From contig NZ_LMSP01000004.1 in NCBI RefSeq assembly GCF_001429545.1, positions 120,955 to 184,954 on the forward strand: a stretch of 64,000 bases of DNA, given 5' to 3'. Below, one piece after another: positions 43,823 through 51,900 of the stretch. The stretch's first letter is position 1. Each line of letters starts with the position of its first letter. Under the pieces are notes generated by a model that worked only from the letters and a program-made list of their open reading frames with translations, had not been told where the DNA came from and did no database searches. The DNA is from Paenibacillus sp. Soil787 (GTDB lineage: Bacteria; Bacillota; Bacilli; Paenibacillales; NBRC-103111). Both the position numbers and the translations under genes were made by a program.

Positions 43823-44779
43823 CTATGCCAACTTCGTAAAATATTGCTCTTGTGCGTTGCCCCAGAAAATTCTTTCTTTAATTTCATCCGAAATTCGGGC
43901 ACCTTGAATTTTCCAAAATTCGCTTTCATAATCACTCCATGGTTCATCACAACCAAACATGATGCGATCAGCGCCAATACCGGTTTTATCCACTTCTTGA
44001 AGGAGATTCCTTACGGCAAATCCGATCGCCCAGCTCGTATCGAGATAAACCTGGAAGCCGCCTTCGATGAGGTCCTTCCACTGGGAGAGCAGCCGAATAT
44101 GGCCGCTAACTCCCCCACCCATATGTACCAGATGGATTTTCATATCTTTGCCCCAACGCTTAATCAGTTCGAAAAATCCCAATATATCAGACCCTCCGCC
44201 TGGACTCGTATGAAAGTGAATAGCAATATCCTTCTCCATGGCGGCTTGGAAAATCTTCTCATGCTGTCTAAGCGTAGGCTCATCCCATTTGCGGGGATCT
44301 GCTGTTCCACCAAGTAGATAGCTCATCTTTAGTGCCCGAATCCCTGGTTCATGAATGAGCTGAAGAGCTTCATCTGTCAAATCGCTGTTCTGGGGCAAGC
44401 CCGAAACCCAAAGCGCTCCAGCTACATTCCCTGCTCCTTCTTGGCACAGCTGAACGACTCTCTTGTTGTGTGAAAAGGGCTGTGCCTGGACAGGTATGCC
44501 ATAGTTAGGAATAATCAACGTCTTTTCAATGCCACGGCATTTCATAAAATGATTTAATTCTTCGGTCGTCATCGGACCCGGCTCAGCTGGAGAAATCGGC
44601 ACCTCAGATTCGTAAAATGGCCAAGGCGGCAAATCGCCAACATGATTATGCACGCTGTATACGTTTCTTCCAAAGCCCATTGTTAGCGGTGTTTCTTGTT
44701 CAAGAACCGGCTCGTGACCGTACGTAGACACTGAATCAGATCCTGCTGCTTTGTTTATGTTTCCGTGCATCATGCACAT
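43823..44779 (-). CDS. Amidohydrolase-superfamily protein (Amidohydro_2 type)
   Basis: A protein of about 318 residues with the metal-dependent TIM-barrel fold. Visible ligand-type motifs are VHNHVGD near the N-terminus, ALKMSYLLGG, AIHFHTSPGGG, IHLVHMGGG and FGCDEPWSDYE at the C-terminal strand. Members hydrolyse amides or lactones, or decarboxylate. The frame continues upstream into the GNAT gene; the ATG at 44779 has GGAGG nine bases ahead and overlaps the GNAT gene by 44 bp. It is not a standard part of described Nit1C clusters, so it is a feature of this variant. Confidence 0.82.
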   Translation of the reverse strand: MCMMHGNINKAAGSDSVSTYGHEPVLEQETPLTMGFGRNVYSVHNHVGDLPPWPFYESEVPISPAEPGPMTTEELNHFMKCRGIEKTLIIPNYGIPVQAQPFSHNKRVVQLCQEGAGNVAGALWVSGLPQNSDLTDEALQLIHEPGIRALKMSYLLGGTADPRKWDEPTLRQHEKIFQAAMEKDIAIHFHTSPGGGSDILGFFELIKRWGKDMKIHLVHMGGGVSGHIRLLSQWKDLIEGGFQVYLDTSWAIGFAVRNLLQEVDKTGIGADRIMFGCDEPWSDYESEFWKIQGARISDEIKERIFWGNAQEQYFTKLA

Positions 44780-45221
44780 GTAAATTCGCCTCCATGATTT
44801 GATGAGGAAGTCCTTGAGTAAGCGTGGACGCCCCCACTTTGGTCCATCCCAGTTTTTCAAATAATTGAACATTTTGCTCCTGAACCTGAGCTCTGAAACA
44901 AGGGACTTGCCGCTGCTTCATTTCCTGAACCGCAGCCTCAATCAGGTATACACCTATTCCTCGAATCCGGTACTGCTCATGAACCGCAAGCCTCCCCCCC
45001 CACCATAAAGAGGGAGTGTTCAGATCCGGATAACATCTTACTGTTCCCACAAGGATTGTTCCTTGCTTCCATATATTGATCGTGATCGAGGAAGAATCGT
45101 TCTCATCCGCATCACTCTCTTCAAACAGCTGCTGCTCCTCGACGAACACTTGCCGGCGCAGCGCCAAGGATGCTTGCGTTTCAAATTCAGTTTCAGCGAT
45201 GCGAATCTCATAATTTTTCAT
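44736..45221 (-). CDS. GNAT N-acyltransferase, MSMEG_0567 family
   Basis: A protein of 161 residues with the GNAT fold. It has RRQVFVEEQQLF, VGTVRCYP, the acyl-CoA pyrophosphate loop GGRLAVHEQYRIRGIGVYLI (Q/R-x-x-G-x-G/A) and FEKLGW. In actinobacteria and cyanobacteria this family is encoded beside, or fused to, the Sll0787-type AIR synthase-like protein. Here the two are separate genes. It starts three bases after the radical SAM stop. Acylation of an amine in the pathway product is inferred. Confidence 0.87.
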   Translation of the reverse strand: MKNYEIRIAETEFETQASLALRRQVFVEEQQLFEESDADENDSSSITINIWKQGTILVGTVRCYPDLNTPSLWWGGRLAVHEQYRIRGIGVYLIEAAVQEMKQRQVPCFRAQVQEQNVQLFEKLGWTKVGASTLTQGLPHQIMEANLHVHDARKHKQSSRI

Positions 45222-45224
45222 TAC

Positions 45225-46364
45225 TCAACTCCCTAACCGAGCCATCTTCTCGAAAGAAGGAAGCGCTGAGCAAGCTCCGCATTTTGCACATCCCGCGCTG
45301 CTGCCTGACGAAGATAAGCTTTCATCTGCAAGAATATCGGCAACATGCCGATACATGGTCTCCATATATTCGCTGGATGGTGGAGGCGAGTTTTCCAGCA
45401 TCGTGCCTCGAAGCGGCCGTAAAGGAACGACGAACGGGTAAACACCAAGCTCGGCGGCGCGCTTGCAGCCTGCAAGCGTCTTCTCCATACTTTCACCCAT
45501 ACCCAAAATGACATAGGTACTTACCTGATTGCGGCCAAACACCGCTACAGCCTTCTCGAATGCTGCATAATAAGTCTCTAATGTAATGCTAGATTTAGAG
45601 GGCATCATCTTGCGACGCACATCTTCATCGAACGATTCCACATGAAGCCCGATCGTATCTGCTCCCGCATCTTTAAGGAATCGGTATAAACTATCATCCG
45701 TAGGGGGCTCACATTGAACTTGTATGGGGAGCTTGCTGACCTTACGAATCGCTCTTACGCATTCTGCCAAATAGAGCGCCCCCCGATCAATCTCATTCGG
45801 TGTACCTGTCGTTAATGTAATATGTTTAATGCCATCTAGCTTCTCCGCAGCCTGAACAACCTCTGCAAGCTGCTCGGGCGTTTTCATGGCAACCGTATTT
45901 CCCGCTTCGAGCGACTGCCCAATGGCACAAAATTTACACCGCCCGCTAGGAGCCCAGCGAATACAGCTTTGAATGACCGTGCTCGCTAAGACGTCCGCTC
46001 CATGCAGCACCGCAATATGGTTGTAAGGGATACCCTCTTTGGTCTTGAGATCATAAAAGCGAGGTCTCGCGATCGGATCCACATACATGAGTGTTCTGCC
46101 TTCATACTGCAAGGAAAGTCCGGATTGTGTTTGTACTAAGGAATAAGGGGAATGTTCAGCAGGACCATTAAGAGTTGGCAGCATAACTGCTTGATCTCCC
46201 AGCATAAATGCACGATCATCAGAAGGACCTGCTCCTCCGCGTCTTCCTCCCTCTATTAATCCGGAAGTGCGTAATCCTTTATTTTGAAGATCTACTAACC
46301 AGTTGGCATCGTCTGGAACGTCTGGCGTGTCATCAACAGATTTGATTTGCTTCACAGGATTCAT
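45225..46364 (-). CDS. Radical SAM enzyme, MSMEG_0568 family
   Basis: A protein of about 379 residues. The cluster motif is Cys134, Cys143 and Cys146 (CIRWAPSGRCKFC), a CX8CX2C spacing instead of the usual CX3CX2C. TTGTPNEID, VQCEPPTDD and LHVESFDE follow as barrel motifs. The C-terminus carries a second cysteine group, CAKCGAC, perhaps for an auxiliary Fe-S cluster. It is the first gene of the eleven-gene operon. The ATG at 46364 has GGAGGGG upstream and is preferred over 46382. The family is a hallmark of nitrogen-starvation/Nit1C clusters; the reaction is unknown, though the sequence is nearest to biotin synthase-like radical enzymes. Confidence 0.9.
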   Translation of the reverse strand: MNPVKQIKSVDDTPDVPDDANWLVDLQNKGLRTSGLIEGGRRGGAGPSDDRAFMLGDQAVMLPTLNGPAEHSPYSLVQTQSGLSLQYEGRTLMYVDPIARPRFYDLKTKEGIPYNHIAVLHGADVLASTVIQSCIRWAPSGRCKFCAIGQSLEAGNTVAMKTPEQLAEVVQAAEKLDGIKHITLTTGTPNEIDRGALYLAECVRAIRKVSKLPIQVQCEPPTDDSLYRFLKDAGADTIGLHVESFDEDVRRKMMPSKSSITLETYYAAFEKAVAVFGRNQVSTYVILGMGESMEKTLAGCKRAAELGVYPFVVPLRPLRGTMLENSPPPSSEYMETMYRHVADILADESLSSSGSSAGCAKCGACSALPSFEKMARLGS

Positions 46365-46543
46365 TTCGCCCCACCCCTCCATGTTACTTTTCTTTACATT
46401 ATTTTGTTTCGCAATCTCAATGTCATGTTATATTTCATATCATATCGAAAGAAATACTCCCTCACCTCATCCACTTCGATGTTTTTTTTGCCATCCACTG
46501 CAATTCTCATCGTCCATCCACATAATCACCCTTCAGAAAAGTA

Positions 46544-46572
46544 TTGATACATATGGATATGTGAGTTAATAT
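46544..46572 (+). promoter_or_regulatory. Promoter of the second MocR gene with palindrome in the spacer
   Basis: TTGATA (46544-46549) and TAATAT (46567-46572) are 17 bases apart. ACATATGGATATGT (46549-46562), a palindrome with 6-base arms, fills most of the spacer. It lies in the divergent gap between the MocR gene and the radical SAM-led operon, so it could regulate both. Confidence 0.55.
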
Positions 46573-46602
46573 GACATAAACAGGATTGTTCGGAGGTGCA
46601 TG

Positions 46603-48042
46603 ATGAGTTGGTTACCAAACAAATTAAATGGAATTCCTATTTATAAGCAAATCTCGAATTATATGGAATCCCGAATAATGAATGGCGAATACCCTTCTGG
46701 CAGCACGTTACCCTCTGAACGTCATTTGGCAGCTGAACTCCATGTTAACCGCAGTACGATCGTATCTTCTTACGATGAACTACACGCGATTGGGCTCGTT
46801 AAACGGGTTAAAGGGATTGGCACCGTTGTCAGCATCGACAATAAAGCAGGGGGTGCCTCTAAACGCCTTCCAAACTGGGAAGCGCATGTGAAAAGCGGGG
46901 TATTTCAATCGAATAATCCCTTGAATCAGCAAATATATAAAATCATCCAATCGAACGAACATCATATAAACTTTGCCATTGGCGAGCTAAGTCCCGATTT
47001 ACTCCCGATTCGATTGATGCAAGAGGTTCACAGATCCATGGAAATTAGTGAGTTTTTGGGCTATGAGCATATGCAGGGCAATATAAAATTGCGGGAGGCC
47101 ATCTCTTCTCATCTCAAAACTTATCGAAACGTAGAAACGAATGCCTCATCGATCTTAATTACTTCAGGTGCCCAACAAGCTCTGCATTTGATTATCCAGT
47201 GTCTTCTAAAGCCAGGGGATTCCGTTGCTATAGAAGACCCGTCTTATGCCTATTCCTTGCCTATTTTTCAATCTGCTGGTCTCAAAACATTTCTGCTGCC
47301 GAGCGAACAAGAAGGAATAGACCCTGAGCAAATTGTTTCTTTATACAAAAAACACAGAATTAAGATGGTCTTCCTGAATCCCATTTTCCAAAATCCAACA
47401 GGAACTACGATGTCCTATGAAAGACGGAAAAAGGTATTGGAAATTTCCACCCAATACGGAATTGCGATCGTTGAAGACGATCCCTATAGTGTTACTGGAT
47501 ATGACAATGAGCCCATACGCTCGTTAAAATCCATGGATCAAGACGGTTCAGTTCTCTATATCAGTTCATTGTCCAAAATTATCTCCTCAGGACTGCGAAT
47601 CGGCTGGATTGTAGGACCCCAAGCCGTCATACAGCGATTGACTGACGCTAAGCAGCAAATTGATTTTGGCCATCCGAGCTACCCGCAATGGATAGCTGCG
47701 CAACTGCTTTCCTCCGAAAGCTTCGAAACACATATCCAGCACTTACGAATCGGGTTGAAACGGAAGCGAGATTTGACTATGCAAGCTTTACAATCTGCAT
47801 TTAAAGACAGCATTGAGTACGTGATTCCAAGGGGTGGGATTCATCTCTGGTGCAAAATGAAGGAGGAATTGAACGAGCAGCATTTGTTTAAAGAGTGTGT
47901 CCAGAACGGAATCGTATTCGCTCCAGGAAGCACACTTGGAACTAGCGATAGGTACATGAGGTTTACCTACAGTCGTATCGATGACCACATGATTGAGGAG
48001 GGAGTACGTAGATTTGCAGAGGTAGTCAGGCTTTTCCAATAA
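46603..48042 (+). CDS. MocR-family regulator (GntR domain fused to aminotransferase domain)
   Basis: A protein of about 479 residues and a close paralogue of the 33621-35060 product. The GntR winged helix has LPSERHLAAELHVNRSTI. The aminotransferase domain has SGAQQALHLIIQ, NPIFQNPTG, and the PLP lysine in SLSKIISSGLRIGW. GGAGG lies six bases before the ATG at 46603; the ATG one codon earlier is too close. It is transcribed divergently from the radical SAM-led operon and is the most likely regulator of it, with PLP or an amino compound as ligand. The shared ancestry with the first MocR suggests duplication within this locus. Confidence 0.93.
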   Translation: MSWLPNKLNGIPIYKQISNYMESRIMNGEYPSGSTLPSERHLAAELHVNRSTIVSSYDELHAIGLVKRVKGIGTVVSIDNKAGGASKRLPNWEAHVKSGVFQSNNPLNQQIYKIIQSNEHHINFAIGELSPDLLPIRLMQEVHRSMEISEFLGYEHMQGNIKLREAISSHLKTYRNVETNASSILITSGAQQALHLIIQCLLKPGDSVAIEDPSYAYSLPIFQSAGLKTFLLPSEQEGIDPEQIVSLYKKHRIKMVFLNPIFQNPTGTTMSYERRKKVLEISTQYGIAIVEDDPYSVTGYDNEPIRSLKSMDQDGSVLYISSLSKIISSGLRIGWIVGPQAVIQRLTDAKQQIDFGHPSYPQWIAAQLLSSESFETHIQHLRIGLKRKRDLTMQALQSAFKDSIEYVIPRGGIHLWCKMKEELNEQHLFKECVQNGIVFAPGSTLGTSDRYMRFTYSRIDDHMIEEGVRRFAEVVRLFQ

Positions 48043-48132
48043 GAAAAGTTAGTTTGGATAATTTTCCCAATATACATTATTTTATTCCTCTCTGTCGTTG
48101 TTTGATGAGCTGCTTCTACGTAAACGTCAAAT

Positions 48133-48162
48133 AGTCCCTACCCTTTTGAAAGGATAGGGACT
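48133..48162 (+). terminator. Terminator after the second MocR gene
   Basis: AGTCCCTA...CCTTTTGAAAGG...TAGGGACT forms a long hairpin, followed by TCTTTAT. It lies 90 bases after the MocR stop. Confidence 0.75.
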
Positions 48163-48167
48163 TCTTT

Positions 48168-48305
48168 ATGCCACTAACTCAACTTCTCACCCTGAAATAC
48201 CTGCGGGCGGCAGATTTAGAAACGCTTAGACATTCAAATAATCTTTCTGACAATGAATACAAATCTTGGATTGAAGCCGCGATTTCTTCTGAAGTAGAAG
48301 CTTGA
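48168..48305 (+). CDS. Small unrecognised frame (45 codons)
   Basis: The frame reads MPLTQLLTLKYLRAADL... and ends SSEVEA. Composition looks protein-like (amphipathic helix, acidic C-terminus), but there is no ribosome site: the start codon lies in the T-rich tail of the preceding terminator. It may be the remnant of a larger gene. No function can be assigned. Confidence 0.25.
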   Translation: MPLTQLLTLKYLRAADLETLRHSNNLSDNEYKSWIEAAISSEVEA

Positions 48306-48308
48306 ATT

Positions 48309-48430
48309 TCAAGCTCTCGCAGCCTCAATAGCTGCATTCAACCCTAAAAGATTAGTTTGATTAGACACTTCTTTGATAAAATCTGTTATTTTTTTAAAGA
48401 CTGAGCATGACTCGTGGCTTGTTCGTAGTC
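48309..48430 (-). pseudogene. Fragment of a methyl-accepting chemotaxis protein
   Basis: The minus strand encodes ITDFIKEVSNQTNLLGLNA followed by AIEAARA and a stop. This is the highly conserved signalling-tip motif of chemoreceptors (QTNLLALNAAIEAARAGE). Only about 40 codons remain and the frame ends exactly where GE should follow. No sensor, HAMP or downstream coiled coil is left nearby, so it is a relic. Confidence 0.75.
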
Positions 48431-48824
48431 AAACACAGAAGAGAAAAAATTCTTGTTTAAGATCTGAACCTATAGGTTCTTTCCCGCCCCTATCGTTTTG
48501 GCGTACATCATACGATGGTAACGTTGTTCGAATCGGCTCATTCCTTCTGACCAATAGATTCCTCAACCCGCCACGCCTTATCAAAGTAAGAGGTGCGCTG
48601 CTTTCCTACCGCATCTTTCCAAGTGTAGGCGGAAACATAGCATCCTCCCTGCCAACGGATAATGGGAACCTCAATTCGACTTAGCGCTCCTACAGAATTT
48701 TCTGGGTAAACTGGCCCTAGCGCACGGACCGGGACATGGCGTTCATGCCCCGGTCTGTCACGGTTTCATCACTTCCACTGCAATCGCGATTGACTTGTGG
48801 CATTATGGCGTATTACGGCTTGAT
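48431..48824. other. Intergenic stretch without a recognised gene
   Basis: No convincing reading frame was recognised. A hairpin, GACCGGG...CCCGGTC with inner CATG pairing (48727-48758), is present without a T-run. The stretch lies between the chemoreceptor relic and the decayed LamG repeat and is probably degenerate DNA. Confidence 0.4.
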
Positions 48825-48976
48825 CAATTACTTAACATCACTTCCATTACTTTCGAAGCGGTTAAAGCCTTATTATTGATTCGGAAGTCTTCCACCTTCC
48901 CGCGTTCCAGCCGTTGCCGATTGCATCATATGCCGTCGTTCCGCTGGACAGGAAGTTCCGCAATCGTAAATGCAGA
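48825..48976 (-). pseudogene. Decayed extra LamG repeat beyond the stop of the large secreted protein
   Basis: Downstream of the stop codon the minus strand continues with sequence matching the LamG repeats inside the gene. The block GCGGAACGACGGCAT...GGCAACGGCTGGAAC corresponds to SGTTA...GNGWN, then jumps across a deletion to the C-terminal ACTTCCGAATC..AATAAGGC segment of the repeat. The current stop (MNE, stop) arose inside the linker that in the other repeat reads MNGETALLF. The ancestral protein therefore had at least one more LamG unit. Confidence 0.75.
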
Positions 48977-51900
48977 TTACTCATTCATGACCTGAGTGAT
49001 TTGCGAAGCACTTAAAGCATTGTTATAGATGCGGAAGTCGTCCACCAGTCCGTTCAGATAAGGGTCGGTGGAGAATTGGGAGCGACCGATGTAATTCTGT
49101 GTGGTTTCACCGAGATCGGATGGTTTAAACATTGAGCTATTGCTCCCTACCTGCACACCATCGACGTAAAGCGTTCCCGTTGAATTGCCCAGGGTAATGG
49201 CAATGTGGTGCCATCCGCCCGTTGGCAGCGCCGCCGTCCCGTCGATGACCTGCTCAGTTGAACCGTTAACTTTCATTGCGAAGCGGATCTTGTTGTTGTT
49301 GCTGACCCCGTTTTGCGGCGACAGGTACATGTAGTTGGTCGTTCCTGTACCGAAATCGAAGATCCGCATCCAGTTGCTCACGGCATTCAGATTCACCCAA
49401 GCCGTTATCGTCATGTTGCTATAACTGGAAATGACGCCCGATGGAATTGACACATATTGACTCGTCCCACTCAGACTCACGGCATTGCTGCTGTTCCTTC
49501 CGGCTGCCCAAGTAGCGCCGTTCACCAATGTGCCGTTCCAGCCGTTGCCGGTCGCATCGCTTGCCGTCGTTCCGCTGGTCTCGTTAAACGGAAGCTTCGT
49601 AAACAGAAGCGCAGTCTCCCCGTTCATGACCTGCGTAATATTAGAAGCAGCTAAAGCACGGTTATAGATGCGGAAGTCCTGTACCATTCCGTTCAGATAA
49701 GGATCGGTGGAGAATTGGGAGCGGCCGATCCAATTCTGTGTGGTGACGCCGAGGTCGGATGGTTTAATGGTCATTGCGGTATTGCTGCCTACCTGCTGGC
49801 CATCGACGTAAAGCATTCCCGTCGAACCGTTCAGGGTAACCGCCACATGATGCCAGCCGCCCGTTGGCAGAGCCGCTGTCCCGTCGATGATTTGCTCGCT
49901 TGAACCGTTCAGCTTGATGGCAAAGCGAATCTTGCTGGTAGCCGCGTTCTTCGGCGACAGGAACATATAGGAGTTCGTTCCGGAACCGAAATCGAAGATC
50001 CGCGACCAGTTGCTCACGGAATTCAGATTCACCCAGGCCGCTACGGTGATGGCGTTATCGCCGGCAACGACGCCGGATGGAAGTGCGACATACTGATTCG
50101 TTCCATTCAGACTCACTGCGTTGCTGCCGTTCCCGCCAGCCGCCCAGCTTGCGCCGTTCACCAATGTTCCGTTCCAGCCGTTGCTGGTTACATCGTATGC
50201 CGTCGTTCCGCTGGTCTGGTTGAACGGAAGCTGCGCCATTGTCTGGTTATCGCCTCCTGTGCTGCCAAACACCTTGAAATCGGCGATACTGGCCGAATAA
50301 CCGCTTGGCACTCCAGTAACTGTAATCTTGACATACCGGGTGGTGCCGGTAAAGTAATCGCTTTGAACCTGTTCCGTATTGTTATTGCCGCCCTTATCGA
50401 TTCGCGCGGTCCAGTTGATATTATCCGGTGATGTTGAAAGCGTATAATTAAACAGCACGCCGCTATTTTGCCACATTACCTGGGTACCGCCGGTAATATT
50501 CACGTTGGAGCCAAGGTCCACAGTCAACGAATGGCCGCCATTGCTGTCAGCGGCAGTCCAGTAGGTCGACGTGTCTCCGTCGTTCGCATTGGAGGCCGGA
50601 TTTCCACCCAGCGAGCTATCCGCTGTTATGGTCTTGCCGAGCGCCAGATTGGTCGGGTCTCCAAACAGCTTGAAGTCGTAGAAGCTGGCCCAGGCACCGC
50701 TTGGCACTCCGGTAACGGTAATCCTGACATACCGGGCGTTAGCCGTAAAGTAATCATTCTGAACCTGAGAAGTATCGGTATTGCCTGTCTTGTCAACCTG
50801 CATAGTCCAGTTGGTATTATCCAGAGAGGTTTCAATCTTGTATTGATAGGTAACGCCGCTCTGTGCCCAGCTCACCTGGGTACCGCTCGTGATTTTCTTG
50901 GCATAGCCAAGATCCACCGTGAGCCAATGGCCGGTATTCCCATCGTTAGCGCTCCAAAGGGTTGCAGCGTTGGCGTCGATTCCGCTGGACGCCGGGTTGC
51001 CTGACTTCGAGCTGTCCACAGTTACGGCCTGTCCGAGCGCCAGATTGGTTGGGTCGCCAAATACCTTGAAATCGTAGAAGCTTGCCCAGGCGCCGATTGG
51101 CAGTCCGGTAACGGTAATCCTGACATACCTTGCGGTACCCTGAAAGGCATCGTTTTGAACCTGATTCGTATCGGTATTACTGGTCTTATCAACCTTTAAG
51201 TTCCAATTGACGTTATTATTGGATGTTTCGATCTTATACTTATAGGCTGCCCCGCTCAATTCCCACATCACCTGGGTACCGCCGGTGATATTCATGGGTG
51301 AGCCGAGGTCTACTACCCACGAATGGCCGGTATTTCCATCATTCGCAGTCCAACGGGTCGTCGTGTTGCCATCGTTCCCGCTGGAAGCCGCGTGCCCGGA
51401 CTGAGAACTATCCGCAGTAGCGGTCTTGCCTCGTGCGATGTCAACGGGCGTCGTGAAAGGAATGGCAGTCGGTGCTGGTACAGTCCCTCCGGTCGTTATG
51501 AAGTTAATGTTGCTGGCATAGCTTCCGATCGCAAAATTACCAGCGCTGGCACTCAGAACGACATTCCCGTTCACTTTCAAATTCTCAAACGTCACGTTTT
51601 GAGTCAACTGGTTTGTAAATTTGCCGTAAATATTGTTAGTATTGGCATTAGTTCCGGTATAGCTGATATTCTTCAAATAGACGTTGTTAACTCCACGCCC
51701 GTACGCAAGGCCATAGCCGTTATTCTTAAACGTAAGGATTTCAATGAATCTTCCCTGATTTTCATCTTCTATTGTGATATCCGTGAATGTCGATTTGTTA
51801 ACCAAAAGGCCATCGCTGGCAGTTAAAGAGATATACTTACTTCCATTTTTCTGCCAGATGGTCAGATTCGAGAAATTGAGATCTTCAATTGTTTCGCCGC

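Noticed and set aside
48727..48758. GACCGGG...CCCGGTC hairpin as a terminator
   Set aside because: No T-run on either strand and no gene ending nearby.
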